Origin: Spectribacter acetivorans
Lineage (GTDB): Bacteria; Pseudomonadota; Gammaproteobacteria; Nevskiales; Salinisphaeraceae
Assembly: GCF_031846305.1 (NCBI RefSeq)
Contig: NZ_JAVRHY010000002.1
Coordinates: 248,001-312,000 of the forward strand
Direction of reading: 5' to 3'
Length of the DNA stretch: 64,000 bases
Shown here piece after piece: positions 50,497-58,452 of the stretch (the first letter of the stretch is position 1; each line of letters begins with the position of its first letter). The notes beneath the pieces are model-generated. The model saw only the letters and a list, made by a program, of their open reading frames with translations. It did no database searches and was not told the DNA's origin. A program made the translations under genes and the position numbers.

Positions 50497-52524
50497 CTAG
50501 GCAGCAATCAGTTCCCGTACCGCGGCGGCGATACCTGGCGCATCCGGGATCAGGACCGCCTGCAGGTCCGGCGATGCGGGAACGCGCGTATCCGGTGTAG
50601 TCAGCCGCCGGACCGGTGCGCTCAGCAGGGATTCATGCGCCTCGTGAATCCGGCTGGCCAGTTCGGCGCCAAAGCCGCCGCTGCGCACTGCCTCGTGCAC
50701 AATCAGGACCCGGCCGCCGCCATCGGCCACCGCCTGAGCCACGGCGTTGTGGTCCATCGGGTTGAGCCAGCGTAGGTCGACCACGGTGGTTTCAATGCCT
50801 TCCCCGGCCAGCTGCTCCGCCGCCTCCAGCGTGCGAGGCAGCATGCTGCCCCAGGTGAGGATGGTGGCATCCCCGCCGCTGCGATGGCGGCGCGCGCGGC
50901 CCACCGGTTCGGCACCGTCGGTGAGCGCCACTTCGCCCTTGTTCCAGTACAGCGCCCGCGCCTCGATGACCACGCAGGGGTCGGAATCGGCCGCGGCTGA
51001 TCGCAACAGGCTGTAGGCGTCGGCGGGCGTCGCCGCCAGTGCCACCTTGAGGCCGGGGATGTGGGTCAGCAGGCCCTCGATGCACTGCGAGTGCTGCGAA
51101 CAGGAGCCCGGTGTGGCGCCCTGCTGCATGCGCACCACCATCGGCACCGACGACTGGCCGCGCGTGACATAGCGGATATTGGCGGCCTGATTGATCAGCT
51201 GATCGAAGGCGACGAAGACGAAATCCGCCCACATGATTTCGACGATCGGACGCAGCCCGGAAAGGGCGGCGCCGACCGCGGAACCGAGGATGGCATTCTC
51301 GGCAATCGGGGTGTCGAACACGCGATCGGCGCCGAAATCTCGCTGCAGCAGCTTGCCCACGCCGAAGATACCGCCGGCCTTGCCGACATCCTCGCCGTAA
51401 AAGACAGTGGCCGGCTGGCTTTGCAGCTCGTCACGCAAGGCGGTGTTCACCGCCTCGGCATAGGTCATCTCCCGGGTTTCGCGCACCGCCGGGGCCGGCG
51501 CATCGACCGGCGGCGCCAGGACATGATCGGTGGCGGTGGCTGGATCCGGGCGCGGCATGGCCAGTACCCGCTCGGCCAGGGCGTCCACCGCCGTCTCCTG
51601 TTCCCGGTGCAGGGCGTCAACTTCATCAGCGCTCATGGCGCCGGCATCGATCAGGCGCTGGCCCAGCAGCGCGAGCGGGTCCTCCGCGGCGGCCGCCTTC
51701 TTGTCGGCAGCCGGGCGGTAGTGTTCGACGTCCTTGTTGTAATGGCCCCAGAGGCGGGGCACGCGGCACTCGATGAACATCGGCCCGTCGCCGTCACGCG
51801 CACGCTGCGCGGCGACCGCCACGGTGTCGCGCACCACCGCCGGGTCGGTGCCGGCAATGGTGGTGCTCTGCATGCCGTAGCCGCCGGCGCGGCGGGCCAG
51901 GCGCGAAACCCTGAACATGTCCCCGGTCGGCGTGAGTTCGGACCAGCCGTTGTGCTCGCAAAGAAAGATCACGGGCAGGGCGCGGGCGGCGGCGAACGCC
52001 ATGGCTTCATGGGTGGCCCCCTGGTTCATGGCGCCATCGCCGATCGACACCAGCACCACCCGCCCGTTGCCGGCGGCGAGATTCGCCAGGGCCACCCCGC
52101 AGGCCTGGGTGGTGCCGGCCCCGACAATGGAGTTCTCGCCGATGAAACGGGTGTGCGGCGCCAGCATGAAGGCCGACCCGGCCCGCCCGCCGTTGATGCC
52201 GGCCTCGCGGTGGCAGATTTCGGCGAGGACTGCCTCGTCGCTCAGCCCCGCCGCCAGGGCCCAGGCATGGCCGCGATAGGTGGCGATGACCGGATCATCG
52301 TCCCGGAGACCGGCGACCGCGCCATAGGCCACCGCCTCCTGGCCGGCGCAGAGGTGGACCGAGCCGGCGATTCCCGGGGGATCGGTGCGGGTCAGTGCCA
52401 GCACCTTCGCCTCGAAGGCGCGCACGAAGCTCGTCCAGCGCAGGGCCTGGCGTATCGCATCGTGATCGAATGGCTGCGGCGACGACTGTGGCGCCGTATC
52501 GGCAGTTGCTCTGACCTGACCCAT
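50497..52524 (-). CDS. Fused alpha-beta 2-oxoacid dehydrogenase E1 component
   Basis: 675 residues from the ATG at 52524 (AGGAGG upstream). Residues about 20-345 form the alpha part with the thiamine-diphosphate motif GDGAMNQGATHEAM...CEHNGW. Residues about 350-675 form the beta part, starting MTYAEAVNTALRDELQ and YGEDVGKAGGIFGV. Such E1 proteins decarboxylate 2-oxoacids or acetoin and pass the acyl group to an E2 lipoamide. No E2 or E3 gene is in the window. It heads the molybdenum-hydroxylase series. Confidence 0.9.
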   Translation of the reverse strand: MGQVRATADTAPQSSPQPFDHDAIRQALRWTSFVRAFEAKVLALTRTDPPGIAGSVHLCAGQEAVAYGAVAGLRDDDPVIATYRGHAWALAAGLSDEAVLAEICHREAGINGGRAGSAFMLAPHTRFIGENSIVGAGTTQACGVALANLAAGNGRVVLVSIGDGAMNQGATHEAMAFAAARALPVIFLCEHNGWSELTPTGDMFRVSRLARRAGGYGMQSTTIAGTDPAVVRDTVAVAAQRARDGDGPMFIECRVPRLWGHYNKDVEHYRPAADKKAAAAEDPLALLGQRLIDAGAMSADEVDALHREQETAVDALAERVLAMPRPDPATATDHVLAPPVDAPAPAVRETREMTYAEAVNTALRDELQSQPATVFYGEDVGKAGGIFGVGKLLQRDFGADRVFDTPIAENAILGSAVGAALSGLRPIVEIMWADFVFVAFDQLINQAANIRYVTRGQSSVPMVVRMQQGATPGSCSQHSQCIEGLLTHIPGLKVALAATPADAYSLLRSAAADSDPCVVIEARALYWNKGEVALTDGAEPVGRARRHRSGGDATILTWGSMLPRTLEAAEQLAGEGIETTVVDLRWLNPMDHNAVAQAVADGGGRVLIVHEAVRSGGFGAELASRIHEAHESLLSAPVRRLTTPDTRVPASPDLQAVLIPDAPGIAAAVRELIAA

Positions 52525-52583
52525 GGTCCCTCCTGGCACCGGTTGGCAGCGGCGGGCGTCGTGCGCCGACCCACTGAGCGTTG

Positions 52584-52611
52584 ATGCTAGCGACCTTGCC
52601 AGAATTGTCAA
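52584..52611 (-). promoter_or_regulatory. Candidate promoter of the E1-led operon
   Basis: Minus strand: -35 TTGACA (52611-52606) and -10 TAGCAT (52589-52584), spacer 16 bp, 59 bp before the E1 start. The AT-rich stretch just upstream (52612-52640) holds near-palindromic CATAATATG and CATTATAAT segments that could bind the IclR regulator encoded immediately upstream. Confidence 0.4.
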
Positions 52612-52637
52612 ATTATAATGTTCTTCTCATATTATGA

Positions 52638-53411
52638 TTATTCTGATGTGCCTTCATGGGCCGCCACGACGCCCCGCAGGCTGTGCAAATACGCCGCCTG
52701 ACGCTCGGTCAGGCGGTCCGTGGGTGCAGAGATGCCCAGGGCGAAGGCCGCCGGCATCCGCCCGATGGGCACGGCCAGACAGGACAGGCCTTCGGCAAAC
52801 TCCTCGCGGTCCATGGCGAAGCCCTGTTGGCGGATTTCGGCGAACTGCGTCTTCAGACCGCTGCGGCTGGCCACGGTATGGGCGGTGCGGCGTGTCCGGG
52901 GGTGCCGCTGCAGGTAGGCATCGACCTGGTCCTCCGGACTCATCGCCAGCAGCAGCTTGCCCGAGGCGCGGGCGTGGGCGTCGCCGGCGAAGCCGCGCGG
53001 AATTTCCGCTGCCTGTACCGGCAGGCCACCGCGGGCGCTGGCCAGCACCACGATTTCGCCCTCCACCCAACCGACGGCGTAGGCGGTCTCGCCGGTGGCC
53101 TCCGCGGCCTCACGGGCGTAGGGCAGCAGGAAATCCGGCGCCTGGAACTGGCGGTTGAAGCCCTGCGCCAGGGTGGCTACCCCCAGGCCCAGCAGATAAC
53201 GGTTGCCGTTGGTCTTGCGCACCATCTGCAGCGCGGAAAGCGTGTGCAGCAGGTGATAGACCACCTGGCGCGATAAGCCGAGGTCGCGGGCCAGCTCGGT
53301 GGCACCGATACCGCCACCGCCGTGCGCGGCGATGGCCTGCAGCAGCGCAATGGCGCGGGCCGCCGACCGCACCCGCGGTTTGGGCTCGCCCGGGGAATCA
53401 GCGCCGGCCAC
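52638..53411 (-). CDS. IclR-family transcriptional regulator
   Basis: 257 residues from a GTG at 53411, which gives the usual family length and places the helix-turn-helix (GATELARDLGLSRQVVYHLL) at the N-terminus after RSAARAIALLQAI. The effector-binding domain follows (GRIPRGFAGDAHARASGKLL-type region, GLSCLAVPIGR). Longer in-frame starts run into the divergent acyl-CoA dehydrogenase gene. It probably controls the E1-molybdenum hydroxylase operon and perhaps the divergent acyl-CoA genes. See the small overlapping ORF at 53398-53481. Confidence 0.8.
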   Translation of the reverse strand: MAGADSPGEPKPRVRSAARAIALLQAIAAHGGGGIGATELARDLGLSRQVVYHLLHTLSALQMVRKTNGNRYLLGLGVATLAQGFNRQFQAPDFLLPYAREAAEATGETAYAVGWVEGEIVVLASARGGLPVQAAEIPRGFAGDAHARASGKLLLAMSPEDQVDAYLQRHPRTRRTAHTVASRSGLKTQFAEIRQQGFAMDREEFAEGLSCLAVPIGRMPAAFALGISAPTDRLTERQAAYLHSLRGVVAAHEGTSE

Positions 53412-53481
53412 GCCACGAATCTCCCGGGCCGCCTTGTTCCGGAGCGTGGCCGGTGGCGGCGTGCGGCGGGGAAAGTTGCAT
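53398..53481 (-). CDS. 27-codon upstream ORF overlapping iclR start
   Basis: An ATG at 53481 has an excellent GAGGAG site 8 bp upstream and opens MQLSPPHAATGHAPEQGGPG, ending at TGA 53398-53400. It overlaps the iclR GTG by 14 bp in another frame. It may be a coupling leader peptide. Alternatively, a one-base change could have split a longer IclR that began here. Confidence 0.4.
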   Translation of the reverse strand: MQLSPPHAATGHAPEQGGPGDSWRGRR

Positions 53482-53549
53482 TGTGGTCGCTCCTCTTCTA
53501 ATTTCGGCAATCTTTCTTTTACGAATTTCCGCGCAAGGGGTGACATCGC

Positions 53550-54701
53550 ATGGCGGCAAAACCCGCCAGTCCCTACTATACGGCCGACCACGAGTTGTTT
53601 CGCGATCAGGTGCGGCGCTTCGTGGCCCGCGAGGTCGAGCCGCATATCCATGCCTGGGACGAGGCCGGCCGGGTGCCGCGCGAGTTTTTCAGAACCGCCG
53701 CGGAAGCCGGATTGCTCGCCCTAGGCTACCCCGAGGAATTGGGCGGCACCCCAGTGCCCGATTATCACTACCACATCGTGTTTCACGAGGAGATTGCCCG
53801 CGCGGGATCGGGCGGCATCATCCCCGCGGTCTGGATTCACGGCATTGCCTGCCCGCCAATCGTGGCCTTCGGTACCGACGAGCAGAAGAATCGCTTCGTC
53901 AAACCGGTTCTCGCCGGGGACAAGATTGCCGCGCTGGCAGTCACCGAACCGGGCGGCGGCTCCGACGTGGCCAACCTGCAGACCGTGGCCCGGCGCGACG
54001 GCGACTACTACATCATCAACGGCTCGAAGACCTTCATTTCCGGCGGCATGCGAGCCGACCACTTCACCGTGGCGGTGCGCACCGGCGAGCCGGGTCTGGG
54101 CGGCGTTTCCATGCTGATCGTCGAGGCGGATTCGCCCGGCTTTTCGCGCACCGAGCTCAAGAAGATGGGCTGGTGGTGCTCGGACACCGCCACCCTGCAC
54201 TTCGACGACTGCCGCGTGCCCGCGGCCAACCTCATCGGCATGGAAAACGCCGGATTCGCGGCGATCATGCACAACTTCAATCACGAGCGGCTGGGGCTGT
54301 CGGCCCAGGCCTACGGGCTGGCGCAGTGCTGTCTCGATGAGGCCACCGACTGGGCAAAACAGCGCCAGACCTTCGGCAAGCCGCTGATCAAGCACCAGGT
54401 GATCCGCCACAAGCTGGTGGATATGGCCACGCGCATCAACGCCACCAAAGCCACGCTGGAGGCCCTGGCCTGGCGCGTGGACCAGGGCGAAACGCCGATC
54501 GCTGAAATCTGCATGCTCAAGAACCAGGCGACCGGCACGCTGGAATTCTGTGCCAACGAGGCAGTCCAGATATTCGGCGGCATGGGCTACATGCGTGAAA
54601 CCAAGGTTGAGCGCATCTACCGTGAAACCAAGGTGATGAGCATCGGCGGCGGTGCCACCGAGATCATGAAGGACCTGGCCGCGCGCCAGATGGGTTTCTG
54701 A
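53550..54701 (+). CDS. Acyl-CoA dehydrogenase
   Basis: 383 residues, the normal length. Family motifs: the flavin/substrate region ALAVTEPGGGSDVANLQTVA, the SKTFISGG segment, and in the C-terminal helical domain RQTFGKPLIKHQVIRHKLVD and the end ANEAVQIFGGMGYMRETKVE with YRETKVMSIGGGATEIM. It introduces a double bond in an acyl-CoA with FAD. It starts divergently from the IclR gene and is followed by the acyl-CoA ligase. Confidence 0.93.
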   Translation: MAAKPASPYYTADHELFRDQVRRFVAREVEPHIHAWDEAGRVPREFFRTAAEAGLLALGYPEELGGTPVPDYHYHIVFHEEIARAGSGGIIPAVWIHGIACPPIVAFGTDEQKNRFVKPVLAGDKIAALAVTEPGGGSDVANLQTVARRDGDYYIINGSKTFISGGMRADHFTVAVRTGEPGLGGVSMLIVEADSPGFSRTELKKMGWWCSDTATLHFDDCRVPAANLIGMENAGFAAIMHNFNHERLGLSAQAYGLAQCCLDEATDWAKQRQTFGKPLIKHQVIRHKLVDMATRINATKATLEALAWRVDQGETPIAEICMLKNQATGTLEFCANEAVQIFGGMGYMRETKVERIYRETKVMSIGGGATEIMKDLAARQMGF

Positions 54702-54718
54702 ACACCTGACCAGCCATC

Positions 54719-54742
54719 CCCTCTCCCGCCTGCGGGAGAGGG
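54719..54742 (+). repeat. REP-like stem-loop
   Basis: CCCTCTCCCGC and GCGGGAGAGGG form a perfect 11-bp stem around CT, 18 bp after the dehydrogenase stop. Further CAGGGAGAGGG and CCCCCTCACCC segments follow. This CCCTCTCCC...GGGAGAGGG form is common as an intergenic repeat in proteobacterial genomes. It could protect the 3' end of the dehydrogenase mRNA or lower read-through into the ligase gene. Confidence 0.6.
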
Positions 54743-54849
54743 CCAGGGAGAGGGTCTTCGTCAGAACGCCCCCTCACCCGGACCTTCTCCCTTGGGAAGA
54801 AGGCCTCGTACACACCAGATAAATAACGATTCGGAGAGGAGTGACCACC

Positions 54850-56547
54850 ATGAATGCCACCGCCATGCGCGAGAACCCGCCCTGGGCTGCCGCCCTGCCC
54901 AGCACCGACATGCCGCCGATTCCCGAAGATTCGCTGGCCGACATCGTCGAGCGCCACGTGGCCGAGGCGCCGGCGGCGCCCTGTCTGGAATACCTGGGGG
55001 TATCGATCAACTACAGCGAGATGGACGCCTGGGCCAACCGCTTCGCCAACCTGTTGCGCGATCTGGGCGCGAAGAAAGGTGACGTCATTGGCGTGCACCT
55101 GCCCAACACGCCGCAGTACGTGATTGCCCTGGTGGCGGCCTCCAAGCTGGGTTGCGCAGCCTCGGGCGTATCGCCCCTGCTGACGGCCGATGAGCTGGCC
55201 TATCAGGTGGACAACGCCGGCATCCGGTTCCTGGTCACCCTGGATCAGCTGTTCAACGGCGCGGTGGCCCCCATCGACGGCAAGGTGCCGGGCCTGGAGG
55301 CGGCTATTGTCGCCGGCCCCATCGACTTTCTGCCCGGCTGGAAGAAATTCCTCGCGCGGGTTCTCAAGAAGGTGCCGCAAGTCGATATCCCCGCAACCAA
55401 ACAGTTCCGCACTATCGACTACTGGCCGGCCGTCAACGGCGCGTCCGCGGATCGTGTTCACACCCAGGTCGCGCCCGACGACGTGGCGCTGATCCAGTAC
55501 ACCGGCGGCACCACCGGCAAGCCCAAGGGGGCGCAGCTCACCCAGCGCAACCTGCAGGCCAACGCCGTGCAGAGCGAGGCCATGGTGACCTACAACGTGG
55601 GTGACGAGACCTTCGCCTCGGTGTTCCCCTACTTCCATGCCGCCGGCCTGGCCGTGTGCCTGATGGGCCTGCGCCAGCGCGCCAAGCTGCTGGTGGCGCC
55701 GGATCCGCGTGATCTCAAGACCTTCTGCAAGGCCATGCAGGCCCATCCGCCGACGCTGTTCGGCAATGTGCCCACGCTCTACCAGATGCTGCTGGACGAG
55801 CCCGAGTTCAGGAAGGTGGATTTCTCGCGCCTGAAGATGGCCATGTCCGGCGCCGGGCCGATGCCGGCCGAGGTGATCCCGAAGGTGGAAGCGGTGGTCG
55901 GCGAAGGCAAGTTCTGCGAGGCCTACGGGCTGACCGAAACCAGCCCCATGCTCACCACCAATCCGCCGGGCCGCACCAAGCCCGGCACCGTGGGCGTGCC
56001 GATTCCGGGCACCGATATCCGCATCGTCGACGCCGAGAATGGCGACAGGGAAATGCCTTTCAACGAACCCGGCGAGCTGATCGCCAACGGCCCACAGGTG
56101 TTCGGCGGCTACCTCGGGCTGCCGGAGGAGTCCGCCAAGGCCCTGCGCGAGTTCGACGGCAAGACCTTCTTCTATACCGGCGATATCGCGAAAATGGATG
56201 AAGAGGGCTACATAACCATCTGTGATCGCAGCAAGGACATGCTGATCGTCGGCGGTTTCAAGGTGTTCTCGGTGGAAGTCGAAAACAAGCTCAAGGCGCT
56301 GGACGACGTCGAACTGTCTGCCGTGATCGGCACCCCGGACGAAAAACGCCCCGGCAACGACGTGGTGAACCTGTACGTCCAGCTCACGGAGGCCGGCAAG
56401 GCCAAGTCCCACGATCAGGTCAAGGACGACATCCTGGCCTTCTGCCGCGAGCACATGTCCGCCTACAAGGTGCCCAAGCACATCCACATCGTCGACGAGA
56501 TTCCACTGACCCCTGTGGGCAAGGTGGACAAGAAGGCGTTGCGTTGA
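54850..56547 (+). CDS. AMP-forming acyl-CoA ligase
   Basis: 565 residues from the ATG at 54850, correctly spaced from GGAGAGGAG (a GTG at 54841 is too close). ANL-superfamily motifs: P-loop YTGGTTGKPKGAQLTQRNLQ, EAYGLTETSPML, the YTGDIAKMDEEGYITICDRS hinge region and the catalytic lysine motif TPVGKVDKKALR at the end. It activates a carboxylic acid, probably a fatty or aryl acid, to its CoA ester for the dehydrogenase upstream. Confidence 0.93.
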   Translation: MNATAMRENPPWAAALPSTDMPPIPEDSLADIVERHVAEAPAAPCLEYLGVSINYSEMDAWANRFANLLRDLGAKKGDVIGVHLPNTPQYVIALVAASKLGCAASGVSPLLTADELAYQVDNAGIRFLVTLDQLFNGAVAPIDGKVPGLEAAIVAGPIDFLPGWKKFLARVLKKVPQVDIPATKQFRTIDYWPAVNGASADRVHTQVAPDDVALIQYTGGTTGKPKGAQLTQRNLQANAVQSEAMVTYNVGDETFASVFPYFHAAGLAVCLMGLRQRAKLLVAPDPRDLKTFCKAMQAHPPTLFGNVPTLYQMLLDEPEFRKVDFSRLKMAMSGAGPMPAEVIPKVEAVVGEGKFCEAYGLTETSPMLTTNPPGRTKPGTVGVPIPGTDIRIVDAENGDREMPFNEPGELIANGPQVFGGYLGLPEESAKALREFDGKTFFYTGDIAKMDEEGYITICDRSKDMLIVGGFKVFSVEVENKLKALDDVELSAVIGTPDEKRPGNDVVNLYVQLTEAGKAKSHDQVKDDILAFCREHMSAYKVPKHIHIVDEIPLTPVGKVDKKALR

Positions 56548-56601
56548 TGGCGTTCGCATCCTGTTTGTAACCCGAGGCGTTACGGGTTGCAGTCATGAGA
56601 G

Positions 56602-56646
56602 ATGATCCTTAGCTTCGCGCACAAGCGACTGGAGAAGTTCTGCTGA
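56602..56646 (+). pseudogene. higB: HigB toxin N-terminal remnant
   Basis: ATG 56602 reads MILSFAHKRLEKFC and stops at TGA 56644-56646. It matches the start of HigB/RelE-type toxins, which normally run ~90 residues. The rest is deleted, joining the toxin start directly to the antitoxin start. Confidence 0.65.
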
Positions 56647-56889
56647 TACACAACCCACCCCATCCGGGTGAAGTACTCAAGGGAATTATGCCTGGATCCG
56701 CTGGGGCTGACTGTGACCGATGCGGCCAGTGCGCTCGGCATCAGTCGCAAGACCCTGTCCGCTTTGCTCAACGGTCGGGCCGGCATCAGTCCTGAGATGG
56801 CGGTCCGGCTGTCGATCGCCTTCGATACCTCCGCCGAAAGCTGGCTGAGTCAGCAGTCCCAGTACGATCTGTGGCAGGCGGAGCAGTAG
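56643..56889 (+). pseudogene. higA: HigA antitoxin, start lost and frameshifted
   Basis: From 56643 the frame reads LIHNPPHPGEVLKGIM, the HigA N-terminus without its Met. An extra base at about 56691 then shifts to the frame LDPLGLTVTDAASALGISRK, with TLSALLNGRAGISPEMAVRL and a stop at 56889. The Xre-type helix-turn-helix is otherwise intact. A GTG-started 73-residue fragment from 56668 could still make most of the DNA-binding domain. Confidence 0.75.
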
Positions 56890-56948
56890 CGGGCCAACCT
56901 CAGGGTAAAACGGCTGACGCCGGCCTGATCTGCAACTGATGAGATTGA

Positions 56949-57503
56949 TCAGCGACCAGCAAGGCGCCTGTTCACCTCTTCAAGATCGAAGCGTTCAGGA
57001 TCGAAGTCACTGTCAATCCATTCGGCCAGTTCGTCATGGTCCGGATGACCCGGATCGTCGAGCGCGGCAAGAAATTCCTCGTAACCACCGATGCCCCCGA
57101 CATCCTCGGGCGGGCATGCACCAGCGCCGCCAATGCAGAGCGGCAAGTCTTGCCGGTCGTCGCTGTCGGTAACATCTTCAAGTGCTATCCGGTGCTCCCA
57201 CCCATCCCCGAAGTCGTATTCGTAGATCAGGGAGTCGCCAGCTCGAATCAGGAATCTCGCGATGGGCACTCCGACCTCGTCGCTGGTGCCGTCATCGAAC
57301 TCGGGGTCCGGTATCCCGAACCGTTGCTCACCCGCGATGAACTGATGGAGATGCGAATCGGTCCAGCCCATGGCACGTTGAAGGATATCGTGCAGCGCGG
57401 CCAGATCGATGGCACCCGGAATCAGCAGCCTTCGCCAGGCCGATGGCTCCACGCCTTCCAGAACCACCCGGATCTGAAACACAGACTCGTTCGTGATTGT
57501 CAT
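56949..57503 (-). CDS. Plasmid pRiA4b ORF-3 family protein
   Basis: 184 residues from the ATG at 57503. The family pattern is clear: FQIRVVLEGVEPSAWRRLLI, LHDILQRAMGWTDSHLHQFI, YEYDFGDGWEHRIALEDVTD and CIGGAGACPPEDVGGIGGYE. These proteins occur on plasmids and in accessory regions; function is unknown. It lies between decayed toxin-antitoxin genes. Confidence 0.88.
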   Translation of the reverse strand: MTITNESVFQIRVVLEGVEPSAWRRLLIPGAIDLAALHDILQRAMGWTDSHLHQFIAGEQRFGIPDPEFDDGTSDEVGVPIARFLIRAGDSLIYEYDFGDGWEHRIALEDVTDSDDRQDLPLCIGGAGACPPEDVGGIGGYEEFLAALDDPGHPDHDELAEWIDSDFDPERFDLEEVNRRLAGR

Positions 57504-57557
57504 ATCGTGCTGCTTTCTGGTCGCTTGAATGGACGGCAATGCCAGGCCCGGCCACAA

Positions 57558-57821
57558 GGTGCCCGACCTGATCCACGTTGTCGATCACGCCCGGCTAGGC
57601 AGCGGCACACATTGAGAGACTACTGAAAACCCCGTTTTCCGGCAGTGAGCGCCTGTGCGGTGCAGGGACGTACCGCCCCAGGTCTAATCAGGGCATGTAC
57701 TGGAAGTACCCGATTCTGGGTAGCGAAACGATAAGCGCGTTTTCGCCTCGCGACGCTGAAAAAGGCCAGGGCAAGCTTTTCAGCAGCGCCTCGGGGGTTT
57801 GAACAATCAGGGATAGCCTGT
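57558..57821. other. Intergenic stretch without a recognised gene
   Basis: About 264 bp between the pRiA4b-type gene and brnA. No convincing gene, tRNA or promoter was recognised. A minus-strand open frame (57620-57862) overlaps brnA and lacks protein-like features. The segment looks like decayed mobile-element DNA but has no identifiable ends. Confidence 0.4.
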
Positions 57822-58031
57822 TTATGCCCAGGTGAGCTTGAGATCGCGCCGGGTGGCGGCACAGTCCCGCAGATACAGGTTGATCAGGCTTTGATACGGA
57901 ATGCCCTTTTCCTCCGCCAGACCCCGGAAATAAGCAATCGTATCCTCGTCCAGGCGAATGGTGATCTGCTTTTTCATCCGCCGGGCATAAGGATTCGGTT
58001 TGGACGCCGAGAAATCGTATCGATCACGCAT
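57822..58031 (-). CDS. brnA: BrnA-type antitoxin
   Basis: 69 residues from the ATG at 58031, which overlaps the toxin gene by 8 bp. The ribbon-helix-helix is in KKQITIRLDEDTIAYFRGLA with EEKGIPYQSLINLYLRDCA, typical of BrnA/CopG-like antitoxins. It neutralises BrnT and represses the shared promoter. A further in-frame Met lies upstream at 58046. Confidence 0.82.
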   Translation of the reverse strand: MRDRYDFSASKPNPYARRMKKQITIRLDEDTIAYFRGLAEEKGIPYQSLINLYLRDCAATRRDLKLTWA

Positions 58032-58317
58032 GGATGAAGCCCTCATACTGTTTTCGTTCCTGACGGTCCGCCTTGCGGGCCGAAATGATCCGGATCAGGT
58101 CGGGGCCGCGCTCGCAATGGCAGACGATAAGCAGACGAAAACCATTGCTCATGCCGATAAGAATAAACCGCTCTTCATCTTCCGAGTGGTCCGGATCGGA
58201 AATGAGCCGACCGTGTTCGTCAGCGAACACGGTCTTCGCCTCCTCGAAGGAAACGCCATGCTTTCTCTGGTTGGCGGCATCTTTCGAGGCATCCCACTCG
58301 AAGCGCAGCATCGTCAT
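58024..58317 (-). CDS. brnT: BrnT-type ribonuclease toxin
   Basis: 97 residues from ATG 58317 (95 from ATG 58311). The BrnT pattern is complete: FEWDASKDAANQRKHGVSFE, EAKTVFADEHGRLISDPDHS, RFILIGMSNGFRLLIVCHCE, and the C-terminal RIISARKADRQERKQYE. BrnT is a RelE-fold RNase. Toxin precedes antitoxin, the usual brn order. The promoter at 58324-58352 implies a transcript starting at or next to the ATG. Confidence 0.88.
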   Translation of the reverse strand: MTMLRFEWDASKDAANQRKHGVSFEEAKTVFADEHGRLISDPDHSEDEERFILIGMSNGFRLLIVCHCERGPDLIRIISARKADRQERKQYEGFIHA

Positions 58318-58323
58318 GAGCGA

Positions 58324-58352
58324 AATATAACTACAATGTAATGCATTGACAA
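58324..58352 (-). promoter_or_regulatory. brnTA promoter, leaderless or nearly so
   Basis: Minus strand: -35 TTGTCA (58352-58347) and -10 TATATT (58329-58324), spacer 17 bp. The -10 ends 7 bp before the brnT ATG at 58317, so transcription should begin at the start codon or within a few bases of it. The spacer contains a palindromic AATGCATT, a likely BrnA operator. Confidence 0.65.
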
Positions 58353-58452
58353 GCATACCCGCTGCACAGGTATGAAGTGACCATTGATCGAAGCCAAGGC
58401 CACTTGCCCACGTCGTGCAAACCATGACCGATCAGCGCCGCCATACGGCGGC

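Noticed and set aside
51061..52584. 507-codon plus-strand open frame opposite the E1 gene
   Set aside because: The minus strand has full thiamine-diphosphate motifs; this frame is His/Gly/Arg-rich shadow sequence.
54664..56559. 631-codon minus-strand open frame opposite the acyl-CoA ligase
   Set aside because: It covers a gene with clear ANL motifs and itself shows no domain.
57620..57862. Minus-strand 80-codon open frame overlapping brnA
   Set aside because: It overlaps the brnA end in another frame, has no recognised motif and lies in apparently decayed DNA.
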